Assembly (NCBI GenBank): GCA_951217055.1
Contig: OX578284.1
Location: 48,900,177 to 48,964,176 of the forward strand
From: Gerris lacustris
Lineage: Eukaryota; Arthropoda; Insecta; Hemiptera; Gerridae
Direction: 5' to 3'
Length of the DNA: 64,000 bases
Position 1 is the stretch's first letter; the number at the start of each line of letters is the position of its first letter. Both the position numbers and the translations under genes were made by a program. The notes beneath the pieces are model-generated. The model was given only the letters and a program-made list of their open reading frames with translations, had not been told where the DNA came from and searched no databases. Of this stretch, positions 21,736 through 32,450 are shown piece by piece.

Positions 21736-22743
21736 CTCTTTTACTTTGTTACCCACCAATATTGATATCCATAAAATATTGAAAAGTAGGATAGGGTAAC
21801 AAAGTTAATAACTATTAAGACAAACGGATATTTAATTCAATGTACTTTGGGACAAAGGAATATCACACTTTTCACTTTTCCTCACCTTCTCCGAAGGTAT
21901 ATATAGGAATAGGAAAAGTATTGTTTTCACCCAAAAAATCCGAAACCGAGATTTTAACAGTGTGTTTAAGACGATTTGAGTGGTTTTTAGGTGGATGTCA
22001 GTCTGTATGTCTGTCTGTGTGTCTGTCTGTGCGTCTGTCTGTGTCACGCATAACTTCCACAGTTATGCTGACTGTTATAGCCCCAAGATAGAGAGTTGAA
22101 ACTTGGTACAAAAATCAGTCCTTACACATAGTTGTGCTGCCCGGAAAATCAACATTTTCCGCCATCTTGAACCCATTTTGTTGAATCAGCAAAACTTGAA
22201 AAAAATCGTAAAAAGTCGAAAATAGTCCGATTGGGTTGAAATTTGGCACGAATGTACCTCTCTTTATGAGAAATAAATCCACCAAATTTCATTTTGAAGT
22301 TATCGATTTTTGAATTTTGAAACTTTGACTTTTAATAATACCGAAAGTATAAATACGTTTTTGAGATATAGCATATCGTTGAAACCGGTAAAAAATAAGG
22401 AACAATTATAAAAAAAACTGATGAAATTCCATTAATTAGTTTAAAAGTTATAAGCGAACACAATTATTAGTTAGTATACAATACTTTTGTTAAACGTCAA
22501 AGTTTGTTTGCATATGTCAAAATACCGCCAAAATTCAAATAATTAAATAAAATAAATACAAAAATATATATATTTTTTTTAATAATGATGATAAAATCTG
22601 TTAATTCAAAACGGTCACCTATCCAAGTACTGACCACGCCCAATGCTGCTTCATAGCAAGTGAGGAAAAGTTCAGAGGTACCCCGTACCCGATTTCTTAT
22701 ATATAATTTCAAAATATAAAATATAGGTAACAAAGTAAAAGAG
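21736..22743. mobile_element. 1.0-kb element with perfect 18-bp TIRs, containing an E-family repeat
   Basis: CTCTTTTACTTTGTTACC at 21736-21753 is exactly inverted at 22726-22743. Inside, 21840-22733 is E: a hairpin cap ACTTTTCCT...AGGAAAAGT (21874-21919), a long CTGT/GTCT tract (about 21997-22043), two core-like words (GAGTTGAAACTTGGTAC near 22092; CCGATTGGGTTGAAATTTGG near 22227), the GATGGCGGAAAA block in reverse, and a 5S-rRNA-like segment. Either E is the body of this TIR element or it was inserted into it; the second E copy (44286-44892) lacks these TIRs. Confidence 0.7.
22595..22662 (-). ncRNA. 5S-rRNA-like segment (promoter region of a 5S-derived repeat or pseudogene)
   Basis: The minus strand reads AAGCAGCATTGGGCGTGG followed by TCAGTACTTGGATAGGTGAC CG. 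This follows the 5S rRNA internal control region, whose conserved words are A box AAGCAG.GTCGGGC..G, the intermediate element, and C box GTACTTGGATGGG.GACCG. Similarity fades about 10 bp beyond GACCG and about 15 bp before AAGCAG, so this is not a complete 5S gene. It could be the RNA polymerase III promoter of a 5S-derived SINE. In the E copy at 44286-44892 the equivalent place is replaced. Confidence 0.7.
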
Positions 22744-23210
22744 TGCCTTACAATGTATATAAGAAAGTTCTGTTTGAGTTGTAAATTGTTAATAAGGGGT
22801 AATATATAATATTTAGGGGGAATATTATTAAAAACAGATTGGAATAATATTAAAAAGAGAATTAATAATATGGTGTTATTATTACCGCAAAAAGTTTTTT
22901 TGAGAGACTTAAATTCTAAATATTGATTTTGATATTTTACTTGAAAGAAAATTATGAGGGGATTACCCTACTTTATCATAATAAAGCAAGGCTGATGCTT
23001 TCTTAATATAGCATAATAAAGCTCCTACTAGGGGCCTTATTATACTATGACAAGCTCCTACTGGGGTGTTATACCATATAACAAACTTGAACCATTATAT
23101 TAAAAATGTTTTTACTATAAACTTTATTAGTACTATTCGCCAAGTATTATTTCAGGTGGACCCTTTATATGTATTTCAGTAGTGTTTGTCTTGGTTTATT
23201 GTTAACTATA
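22744..23210. other. No recognised feature
   Basis: AT-rich, with two similar words around 23025-23065 (CTCCTACTAGGGGCC / CTCCTACTGGGGTG). Nothing assigned. Confidence 0.4.
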
Positions 23211-23272
23211 GGTAGGTTCATAGCCTGCTTTTTATACGCGCTTAAGAATAATCTATAATATCTGTAATAACA

Positions 23273-23314
23273 TGACGCGAGAAAAGTTGGTTACAAACCA
23301 ACTTTCTCGCGTCA
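23273..23314. repeat. 42-nt near-perfect hairpin
   Basis: The arms are TGACGCGAGAAAAGTTGGTT and AACCAACTTTCTCGCGTCA, with one bulged base and a loop of about 3 nt. It lies close to the left TIR of the surrounding element and may be part of its subterminal structure. Confidence 0.85.
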
Positions 23315-23475
23315 AAGTTAACCTGAATGAAACCTTCCCGTCCTCTTCCCTCTTGTTTATTATGTATTTGATTTAATTTTTTGAGTCATCCATTTACATA
23401 GTAAATATTAAATACGCACTTCTTTTTCATTTTACAACCATCCTTTTTAGAAAATTAATATATTGTAAGTTAATA

Positions 23476-23780
23476 TTTTTATAAGTTTTTGGTAGTATTC
23501 ATACTACGGAACGTTTAAATTTTAATTTAAATCAAATTATAATTACTATTTACAAAGGGAGACAGACAGAGAAAAATAGACTTCAGCGCCGGGACTCGAA
23601 CCACGGACCTCCCCCTCAATTCCAGTGTGCGGGAGCCCTAACCAATTAAGCCTCACTGAAGAATAATTTCCTCTGACGATATCGATAACTAATCCTGAAT
23701 TAAGCTTTCAAATTTTTTCTACAAGTCTTAGAAGTCAACAAATGACAATAGAACTAGACCGAGAAATACGCTTGTAATTA
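23476..23780 (-). mobile_element. S-family SINE-like element, full-length copy
   Basis: On the minus strand it starts AATTACAAGCGTATTTCTCG, passes the A-box-like GAGGCTTAATTGGTTAGGGC and B-box-like GTGGTTCGAGTCCCGGCGC, then TATTTTTCTCTGTCTGTCTC, and ends CGTAGTATGAATACTACC near 23487. Length matches the 298-bp S element at 18751-19770 after removal of its LINE. Confidence 0.8.
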
Positions 23781-23828
23781 TAAAGTACTCAATTAGTACC
23801 TGTACTTAATACAATCAATTAGAAATTC

Positions 23829-23991
23829 AATTTTTATAAGTTTTTGGTAGTATTTAGTATTCATACGGAACGTTTAAATCAAATTATAATTACTATTTAC
23901 AAAGGGAGACAGACAGAGAAAAATAGACTTCAGCGACGGGACTCGAACCACGGACCTCCCCCTCATTTCCAGTATGCGGGAGCTCTAACCA
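23829..23991 (-). mobile_element. S-family element, truncated copy
   Basis: It has the same 3' half as the neighbouring copy (tail, CAGACAGAGAAAAATAGACT, CGACGGGACTCGAACCACGG) and stops at the A-box region. Both copies share GACTTCAGCG and AATTACTATTTAC variants absent from other S copies, suggesting a local duplication rather than two independent insertions. Confidence 0.75.
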
Positions 23992-24334
23992 CCTATATTG
24001 TAATTTAATAATAAATTCGGCTTCGTTTGATAACCTGAACGAAACACTGCGTAAGTGCACAAAGAAGGGTGGAGGGGGGAAACTTTCAGTGACGTCACCC
24101 CGGCTTCATAAATGTATTTTTTATTTATAATTTTTTATCTAGAAGCACAAACGCGCGTTAAAAACGCATGATATATGAACCCACCTTAAGTTCTACATTT
24201 AAATTAAAAAAGTTAATGGTTGAAAATTTAAATCAATTCCAGACTCATAAAAATCGATTTATTTTTATAGCTTGTGCGTTTACTTTGTTTAACACCTGAT
24301 TTAGCCGACAAAAATTATAACTCGTGCACTTTCA

Positions 24335-24400
24335 CTTACAACTTGCTTGTTAGTGCAGTCGTACGGAAAGCGAGTGATCAGGAGTTCAATTCTTAGTGGT
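24335..24400 (+). repeat. tRNA-like segment, possible SINE head
   Basis: TTGTTAGTGCAGTCGTACGG followed 20 bp later by GATCAGGAGTTCAATTCTTA resembles A- and B-box spacing of a tRNA. It cannot be folded convincingly into a full cloverleaf by eye and the B box is off consensus. Confidence 0.3.
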
Positions 24401-25235
24401 GTACGAATTATTTACTTAATTTCTCCCTACTTCTTCTAGAATAAATTATTTATTTCATATACTTGGCATGGTAAATTTAAATTGGCTTGAGTTAATACCT
24501 TTGTTTTCTGAGCTTTAGAAGCCATTTACTTAATTTAAAATTTATTTTTTACTTAAAATGGTGCTCTATAATTAGTTCAAAAGTATATTTAAATATATTC
24601 TTGTCTTTATTCAAGTTTTAATAGCGTGGTTTAAAAAGATGGATTTAACCGCAACTGAAGTTAACTTAAAGTTTAATTTCTTATTTTAAAGAAAAGTACT
24701 TAGTGTCTTCAGGCAACCAAAACCTATTAATTTTTGAAGTCACTTCTGCCAAGTTTTCTAGAACGAATGCTTTTGTAAATTTAAACGTATAGAAGTTAAA
24801 TTGTAAGAGTTATAATTCCTTTTTTTGTGGAAATTCCAAAAAAACAAACAGATTTTCTCTCTTGTTTTTTTTAAGTTAAAAATTATGCACCAAATGAATT
24901 CGGAGACAATCTAAACTCTCGACCTTTTAAGTTGAAAGTTTTGAATCATTTTTTATATTTATTAGCGTCTAAAGTCTATAAAATGTTAAAACATCCTTAA
25001 TATATCATTGGTGTACTCGTAAAAGAATATTTTGGAAGTAAAATATGGAAGGCGTGTAATATGCTCTATCGTTACTAAAATAAAATAGAATAAACTATAC
25101 GCATAGCATCCATTAATTTAATCAAATCAAAAATCGGTTGACAAAATCAAAACTTAGAAAAAAACAATATCTTAAATACATTGTAATACTAAATTTAAAA
25201 CCCGTAAAATCTTTTTTTTTTGGGTCCGTATAGGC
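24401..25235. other. No recognised feature
   Basis: AT-rich. Nothing assigned. Confidence 0.4.
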
Positions 25236-25680
25236 AAAATGAGGACTTTACATTCCTACGCGTGTCTGTGTGTCACACCTGATCTTCGAAACCAGCACAC
25301 AACAAAAAACTTTGTAACTTTGCAGTTGTTATGTGTAATTACCTGAAGACAGGAAAATTATATAGAATCCACAAAAAACCTAAAAAAAAACTAGGAGTTA
25401 AAATTTTGTAGGGGTTGAAATGAGGATTACAACGTTATTTACAGATGGCAAATTTGTTTTAAATCTGTGATATAATGTTAATTGTTATTTTATTTAATTA
25501 TTATTAACAATATTAACTTAGTATGGAAAGCAGTAGGTGGATTTGCACAGCAACGACAAATTTATAATTAAATTAGAAGATTCTTTAATTAAATTTTAAG
25601 ATTCTAAAATGTAAACAACGTCGTAATCCCGGCACGTCTATGCCTCGGAGAAAGGCGAAATATAGCTAATTTTACGCAAT
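25236..25680 (+). repeat. K-family dispersed repeat, copy 1
   Basis: The right part (ATGGAAAGCAGTAGG, then TAATCCCGGCACGTCTATGC and GGCGAAATATAGCTAAT) matches the minus strand of 40850-40990. The left part has a GTGTCTGTGTGTCACAC tract. It ends about 245 bp before the first kelch exon. Confidence 0.55.
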
Positions 25681-25924
25681 AACAAAAGTTTTACGACCCA
25701 CATTAAAACTGCGAATCAACTATAAAAGAGACAAATATAAGAAACTATTCAAGAATTATTATTAGTATTACCGGTAGAATAATTTAATTGTTATCCATGT
25801 TATTATCATCATTAATAACTAATACTTCTTGGTGATGATAATGAATGTAATACATTAGTTGACCAATAATTTGGATAGTGTGTAATGTACTTTGTATTAA
25901 TTCGTTTCTTCTCGTATTGTTTAG

Positions 25925-26075
25925 ATGTGGAGCTGTGTCAGCTGGTCAGAGTGTGGTGGCCGTAGCCCTAGCTCTAGGTCCAAGCATAGTGTAACACTTC
26001 TAGGAGGCTTCCTTTATCTCCTAGCTGGAAGAAATGGAAATATACCTCTTAAAGATCTTTGGAGGTATTCCCTGT
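25925..26075 (+). CDS. Internal exon of a kelch-repeat protein (first kelch exon seen)
   Basis: A 151-bp exon. Its 5' side is a pyrimidine-rich tract ending TTGTTTAG (acceptor AG at 25923-25924); its 3' side is the donor GTAAGT at 26076. Read from base 25925 it gives about 50 residues with the kelch-blade pattern: RSKHSV, then a hydrophobic strand and LYLLAGR, then LKDLWRYSL. The upstream part has W and C residues (WSCVSWSEC) and is less typical. It ends one base into a codon, and the exon at 45275 supplies the other two bases, making an unbroken frame. Kelch blades form beta-propellers used in protein binding, often as substrate receptors or scaffolds; no catalytic residue is expected. The RSKH...LxxGR pattern is shared by several kelch families (LZTR1-like, KLHDC-like), so I do not name the gene. 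Intron sequence on both sides is repeat-rich. Confidence 0.85.
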
Positions 26076-26159
26076 GTAAGTATTCAATCATTTTTCCATC
26101 AATTTTATCTTGATACCTAATAACGCATTTAACTAATCGCAGTATCAACATAGACCTAA

Positions 26160-26610
26160 ACATTTTTCAGAACGATCACATAGCTTCCGTTACCTTTGGT
26201 AAGCTCGGAAGCAAAAATGCAAAGGGATCATCTGTGGGACAGCCCCTAACTACCCACCAATTCTGAGCAAAATCTGTTCGTTAGACCTTGAGAAATTTAC
26301 GTTAGGAGGATTTTACGTTTGTGCCTGCGCAAAGGCTACTATTGATCCGCTAGCGATGAAATTCATAGGGGACTTATCTAGGGCCTAACTCACGTAATAC
26401 CTGAAAATGTCATTAAAATTATGCTTGTGGCAAGGAATCGTGGACACTGACCAACAGTCAGACAGACTCGAAACTAAATTTGTTCTGGAAGTTCTTAAAC
26501 GTAAAATATGAGTGAACATTTTGATTTTGGAGGGGAAAAATGTGCACCTTCCTAAAGTAAACACATTGCTTCCGCTACCTTGGTAGAATCAGAGTCAAAA
26601 TGGATTGACA
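26160..26610 (-). mobile_element. Composite of C-family head fragments
   Basis: At 26183-26212 (minus) sits the C hairpin head GCTTCCG...CGGAAGC preceded by ACGATCACATA. At about 26566-26600 a second, degraded head (AAACACATTGCTTCC, ACCTTGGTAGAATC) resembles the variant at 50427-50456. Between them the sequence is mostly not C-like, apart from CAGTCAGACAGACTCG. It lies just downstream of the kelch exon donor. Confidence 0.55.
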
Positions 26611-28119
26611 CTTATCGATATCTTTAAGTACAATAATTTCTATAGAAATTTTAACTCAATTATTTAATCAATTAACTAATAACTGATTATTGTATGAATT
26701 AAAATATGAAGCGTTTGTGGAGTTCATTAAATTTAGAAAGAAATAGTCACTCAACGTGAAATAAGATTATTATTTTCAGAGCAGCTTTCAGCCACTATAG
26801 GGCCATCATCAGTGCCGCAAAAGCGAAGAAAGTTAAATAAAAAGATAAAACATGGGAGAACGGTGAGTCATGTTAAACCAGCAACTGGTACAATACAAGA
26901 CCCAAGAGTCTTGTATTGCTCGAGGTTGTCAGAAAGTGAGTCAAATTTAAAAATTTGAAGACAAGTGAAGTGAAATAGAAGAGTGTAATAATCTAAGTGA
27001 AAAATAATCTAATAATATAAGTGTAATAATCTAGTTACTAGGCGATGAAATCTATCGTGTTTTTTATTGAAACACATAGATCATAAGGCTTGAAGAGAGT
27101 TGTTTTAGTTGCCTCACGTTACCAACATGTTGTAAATGATACCATCTTGAGATAAAGCAGTACTCAGAATGAGTTTATATATATTCTTTCTAGCCCCACA
27201 ACTCATCGACATGCACGATTTAACCATTATATCCCCTAACCCACTGACATTACTGTTCTAGATCGTCTTCTTTCTTTTTATACACTCTGTCTTTCAATAT
27301 GTATATCGGTTACGGTCTATATATTACAGGTTTATCTGATATATTGGTCTAGAGAACTATATACATTTATTATATTCGTATCTTACGTTTAGAAATGTTT
27401 ACTACCACATAAAAGTATATGTGTGAAAAAATATTATCTTGCAATTCTCTCGTTAAATTTCTCAACTTTTATTTCAATTTTGAAGAATATTGTAGTCTCA
27501 TAGTGGTAACCGGGGAAAGATTTTTATTACTAAAAAGAAAAAGAAGTCAAAATAAAAAAAAACGAGTTTAGAGAAAAAATGGCAAAAAACTATTATATGT
27601 TTTATTTGATAAATTTTATTCATTTTGGTGTTTTATGTAAATTGATGTTTATGCTGAGGGAAGTAAGCAGATTATTTCGAACTACAAAATTGTTTGTAGA
27701 TGACCTAATTTAAGAAATAGAAATTCCATTGCATCCAATATAGTACTTTTTCTTTTAAAGGATCTGCTCAATATTGTGTCATTTGTAACTTCAAATAATG
27801 ATGTGGCTGCTAAATGACACACATAAGTAGCTTCCTTAGATTTTAGATTAGATTTGCTACTAGATTTGAGGATATGTTTGCTCAGATTTCTAATCTGTTC
27901 AAACATTTTATAACTTTTTAGATTATATAATTGAGATTTTGTCAATTGTGATTCTTTTCGTTACTTCGGTAACAAAAATAAATGACAATGTTGCTCTTTT
28001 ATTAAAAAAAGACTCAATTTGAGCCTTTCGCAACTTAATAAAAACTCTAAGTAGCTAATGGCTCTCATCATTAGTTTTATTTTAAGTGATCCATGAAAAG
28101 GAGTTCCAATTCGACCCCA
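26611..28119. other. Intron sequence, few features
   Basis: Holds a stem-GAAA motif on the minus strand (26784-26812, CTGATGATGGCCC) and a small perfect hairpin at 26891-26918 (CAATACAAGAC / GTCTTGTATTG). An open minus-strand frame at about 27680-27945 has no recognised family. Confidence 0.45.
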
Positions 28120-28562
28120 ATTACACCAGCATCAGTTGCTGGCGTGCCATGTTGTGGAGTGAAACATTTCATAAGGATTTTCATGAAGTTAGATATCAAC
28201 AGAATATGGAACATTGCTTCAGGTCTGCGACAATCTAAAATGATGTTCTTGGAACCATCTTACCAATCTGGTAAGATGCTGCTCTCGCTCAAAAACAATC
28301 CTGTCATCTTTTGACTGGCAGTAAAAATGCCAGTAAGTTACTCCACTGTCCAGTATGTTACAGCACACTGTACAATAACCCTAATCGACATCTACATCTA
28401 CTTGGCCTAGCTGAAAGCCCAGTATGCAGGCTGTACGAGGAAGAGGATGAAACTACTTCTCACCTTATTAGCAGCTGTCCTGCATTAACACGCCTAAAGT
28501 GGAAAATCTTTGGCTTTACCATCCTGCCGACTGAAGAACTAAGGTTACTTCCCCTACGCTAG
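28120..28562 (+). pseudogene. LINE ORF2 3' fragment (RNase H-side C-terminal region)
   Basis: In two overlapping frames: first ...IWNIASGLRQSKMMF and LLSLKNNPVI up to about 28314, then, after a frameshift and a short insertion, NRHLHLLGLAESPVCRLYEE and DETTSHLISSCPALTRLKWK up to a stop at about 28562. These match the segment following the RNase H domain in many insect R1/jockey-group LINEs (W....GLRQ.K, LTG...ln.HLh.lGL..S..CRlC.eeeEts.H....CpaL...R). The usual second Cys of CRlC is replaced by Tyr. Stops and frameshift show it is dead. Confidence 0.83.
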
Positions 28563-29790
28563 GGAAGTAACCCCCTTTCTGTGGGTCTGTCAGCTTGCTT
28601 AGACAATAAAGTACTAAAAGATGATTATTAAACTGGGTTTGTACATTGGATCCGCATTGAGGTCTTACTGCTTCGGACTTTATTTTAGAAGTCCCCCGGG
28701 AAGAAGAAAAAGTGATCCATGCAAAATGCGAAGTTCCGGTCTTCACTCACTATTAAACGGCTGTTTCCTCTAGAAGTTTGCTCCTAAAAAAAGCTCACTA
28801 TCAGGGTATCTTATTTTCTCACTATTGGTGTTTTTCGGTAGATCGTGCCACATTATCTAAAGTTATCCAATTCGCTATAAAAATGTTTAATACTTGTGCT
28901 ATCACATTCAGAGAACTTGCACACTGCTGTTTTTGTTGATCTCTCTCTCTTACTTTAGTAAGAACACAGAGTCCGGGACAAAATATATGGTAATTGTTAT
29001 GGATATTTTTTATTTTCCTCTTCATAATAAGCCTTTTAACATTAATGTTAAAGGATCGGTACAGAGATGATCAAAACGTAATTATTGTGAAACAAACATT
29101 ATTCACGGGAAAATAGTAATTTCTATTATAATCATAGATTATAATATCGATCTTGGAAGGCTATATTACTGAATATATTTTCTTTAAATTGATTATTTTG
29201 TTTTATAGGATATGTTTTTTTAAATTGGATCCTGAATATTTCTGTGGTTTGCTACCCTCGTAGATTTTTCCTCTAAAATATAATTATTAATAACGAAATT
29301 TAAAATATTAAAGAATGCGCGAGTAATAAATAGAAGCGAGCCCTCTCTTTCATATTATTAAAAGGAACAGGCTTAATCTCCTGTTTCATCGCTTAGTTAG
29401 TTTTAATTAAATCTTGGTGGAAGGTAAATTATTAAACATTTAAAATGAATATAATGTTTAATACAATTTTGATTAAAAAAAGGTTTATTATATTTGGTTG
29501 TTATGTTAGTGCAATTAGATTATAACATGTAACAACAAGAATGCAGTCAGATGTATAACTTGGTTTAACTACGGTAAACCAGTATAGCATGAACTAATAT
29601 CTATCTTCAATTAACCGTACTTCCATATTGATGCCCACATTGAACAATCAATCCAATTCCCTGAGCACAATTGGAGCAGATAACTTCTTTGTTCGCATAG
29701 TCGTACATGAGGAATAGTAGTCATAGTAGTCGTAGGAGGTATGGCTATGATGTGGATCATAAGCCTATTACACACACTTGGATTCTTTGT
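28563..29790. other. No gene recognised
   Basis: 28563-28750 may be LINE 3' flank. A minus-strand open stretch at about 28822-29025 could not be assigned. The rest is AT-rich. Confidence 0.4.
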
Positions 29791-29934
29791 TCAGATTCAT
29801 TGTCACGCAACATTAAGTCAGAGAATCCTATTTCGGACGGGACTCAAACATTCAGCAATGTGACATGTGGATACTCGATTCAATGTCGCAGACTCAGCCG
29901 GGACTTAACCCTGCGACACTAAATTCGGGCAATG
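29791..29934. mobile_element. H-family-like fragment preceding the minisatellite
   Basis: TCACGCAACATTAAGTC, GGACGGGACTCAAAC and AGCCGGGACTTAACCC recall the H MITE modules at 2197, 41898 and 47655. The array that follows starts inside this segment. Confidence 0.45.
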
Positions 29935-30478
29935 AATCTGCAACAGTGAATCCGGACAAAGAATCAGTGACAATGAATCTGCGACAATGAATCCGTAAAG
30001 AATCTGCGACAAAGAATCTGTGACAATGAATCCGTAATGAATCTGCGACAATGAATCCGGACAAAGAATTTGCCACAATGAATCCGTAAAGAATCTGCGA
30101 CAATGAATCCGAACAAAGAATCTGCAATAATGAATCCGGACAAAGAATCTGCGACAATGAATCCTTACAAAGAATCTGCGACAATGAATCCGTGCAAAGA
30201 ATCTGCGACAGTGAATCCGGACAAAGAATCTGTGAAAATTAATCCGGACAAAGAATCTGCGACAATGAATCCGGACAAAGAGTAATCGACTATGAATCCG
30301 TACAAAGAATCTGCGACAATGTTTCCGGACAAAGAATCTTCGACAATGAATCCGGACAAAGAATCTGCCACAATGAATCCGTGCAAAGAATCTGCGACAG
30401 TGAATCCGGACAAAGAATCTGTGACAATGAATCTGGACAAAGAATCTGTAACAGTGATCCGTACACAGAATCTGCGAA
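29935..30478 (+). repeat. 27-bp minisatellite, about 20 units
   Basis: The consensus unit is GACAATGAATCCGGACAAAG + AATCTGC. Some units are shortened to about 25 or 18 bp (for example around 29990-30100). Since 27 is divisible by 3, several runs translate as MNPDKESAT repeats or their reverse; the shortened units break every frame, so no gene is inferred. Confidence 0.95.
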
Positions 30479-30821
30479 TATGAATGTAACCTATATTTGT
30501 TCTAATGTAGCTCCTTTATGAAATAAATATGTCTCCTAGAATAAGTTTTATGAATGTAATAATAATTATATTTATTTGTTTTTAAAACTTAGTGCTTTGC
30601 ATGCAGCAAAAGTTTACATCTTTTTACAATAAAGAAGTAAAATAGAATTAATAAATAATAGTCCTGGAGATAACATGCAAAAAAGTGTCTGCCTAACATC
30701 AAGCTAGAATTTTGTGTACAAGTTAATCTTTTTGTGTCATTTAAGAATATGTGGTCGGTAAGTTTGTCTGCGGGACATAGCTTGGCAATAGGCATTTTTA
30801 AAAAAAAAAACCGGTGAAGGG

Positions 30822-31020
30822 CGACAGTGTGATTCCCATGATCCTGGGTACAAAATTTGATAGGAGACTCAAAATCAAGTTTATGATAGTTTGTGTCTTG
30901 ATGGGGACCACTTTGATTTGGAGTAATATTTGAATAACTAACCTATCAAGTGACAAACTAACATCAACTTGATTTTGAGTCTACAAACTAATTTTGTACC
31001 CAGGATCATGAAAATCACAC
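30822..31020. mobile_element. Foldback element, about 200 bp
   Basis: CAGTGTGATTCCCATGATCC / TGGGTACAAAATTTG on the left is inverted as CAAACTAATTTTGTACCCAG / GATCATGAAAATCACACTG on the right. The inner GACTCAAAATCAAGTT is also inverted. The loop is weakly self-complementary. Confidence 0.8.
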
Positions 31021-31404
31021 TGACCATCATAATTGGCGGGACATGAAAATATTTTGAATAAGGAACAAATGCGTTTTTTTTGAAGCTGTGATTTCTAAAA
31101 GCAGAGCTAAGTTTATATGTTCGCTCCACGCGGTACTAATCATTAGCAGTGTATAAAAGCTTTCCTTTGTGGTTAGTAAATGGGACATCTTAAAACTATG
31201 TCTCTAAGGGTTTCAAGTTCATTTATGTTGTAGAGTGTATGTCGCTTCAACGTCTTGTCTTTTCAGAAATATATTTTATTTACAGAGATCTCACACCTTT
31301 TGTTTTCTTCTCGGTTTCTCGAGAGCGACTCCCGTTTTTTTTTTACTTTCCTTCTGGGTGTCATCATAAAATAATTTGAGTACCGTGGTGCCGGTGTTTT
31401 TCAC

Positions 31405-32062
31405 AAAAAAAAAACGAATAAAATAAACATTTAACTAAATATAATAAATTCATACATCCGGCACCTACTGTTCCGATCACTCTACATTTTTCATCGTATT
31501 AATATTATGTTTTATGTCCTTTATATTTAGCTTTAGAGATATATTTCCTGGTGTTCTAATTGTTTGTGGCACTTTTTATTAGTCTTTAAACAATGCAACT
31601 CATATACATGATTAGATCGACGTACCCGGAACTTAAAAGGTTTGTTTACTATCAGAGAAAACCCGAATAAAATACAAATTTAACTAAATATAATAAATTA
31701 ATACAGCCGGCTCCTACGAACACTACATTTTCCCATCGTATTAACATTTATATGTTTTATGTCCTTTATTTCACATTAAGCTTTAAAGACATATTTCCCG
31801 GTGTTCTTATGGCACTTTTTATTAGTCTTTAAACTACGCAACTCATATACATGATTATATCGACGCACTCGGAGCTTGAAAGCCTCGTCCAGACTGCCGA
31901 ACCAAACAGAGGAAACGAGTCGAGCATTGGTCTCTGCGCATGCGCAGCCTAAAGTGCGCCTGCGTGTCTCAGATTGGGCATGCGCAGAGACCAATGCTCG
32001 GCTCGTTTCCTTTGTTCGGTTCGGCAGTTTGGACGAGGCTGAAAGGTTTGTTTACATTTAGA
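31405..32062 (+). repeat. Tandem duplication of about 250 bp; second copy interrupted
   Basis: Unit 1 (about 31405-31652) and unit 2 (about 31655-32062) share AAAATA.A.ATTTAACTAAAT-like, ATGTTTTATGTCCTTTAT, GGCACTTTTTATTAGTCTTT and CATATACATGATTA.ATCGAC. Unit 2 alone has 160 bp inserted at 31881-32040. Divergence is moderate, so the duplication is not recent. Confidence 0.85.
31881..32040. mobile_element. 160-bp palindromic MITE with GAA duplication and an internal empty-site control
   Basis: AGCCTCGTCCAGACTGCCGA on the left is inverted to TCGGCAGTTTGGACGAGGCT on the right, and the arms extend through GGAAACGAG, AGCATTGGTCTCTGCGCATG to a short centre (about 31945-31977). GAA flanks it on both sides (31878-31880, 32041-32043). 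Unit 1 of the surrounding duplication has the uninterrupted site (CTTAAAAGGTTTG). Open frames across it are palindrome artefacts. Confidence 0.85.
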
Positions 32063-32194
32063 GAGAGCAGTAGTTAGATTTTATAACCTGCACCTGGCTA
32101 ACCTTTCTTACATCGTATTTATATTATATAACTAATTAATAATTATATAACTAAAACAAAAGGAAATACTTCACACATACATACTTGTTAGGTT

Positions 32195-32450
32195 TTTTCC
32201 AACCAAGCAGTGTACCGTCCGTGGGGTCGTCATGGGCATTTGCAATGGATAAATGCTGTTCCAACCCGACTTGTGACAGTGTTTCGTACCGTCTTCCAAA
32301 CTTTTCTAACCCGCTCAGAGATCGTTTGCGAACCGTTTACTGTACCGTCCAAACGATCCCCTGACAATACCAAGTATTGGTTTGTATGACATGCGCAGTT
32401 ATGCCAATTGTCACACATGTCAACAGTAATGTTCCCCAACTATTAGGTTT
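32195..32450. repeat. Unassigned GC-richer block with repeated ACCGTCC words
   Basis: TGTACCGTCCGTGGGG near 32211 and CTGTACCGTCCAAACGAT near 32340 are related direct words. Possibly part of an element; no ends identified. Confidence 0.3.

Larger units (their letters stand above)
23211..24187. mobile_element. About 980-bp TIR element carrying two S-family copies
   Basis: The left end (23211-23247, GGTAGGTTCATAG, then TTTTTATACGCGC) is imperfectly inverted at the right end (24144-24187, ACGCGCGTTAAAAACGC, then TATGAACCCACC). The interior contains the 42-nt palindrome at 23273-23314 and the S copies at 23476-23780 and 23829-23991. No transposase was recognised; probably a non-autonomous DNA element. 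Confidence 0.55.
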
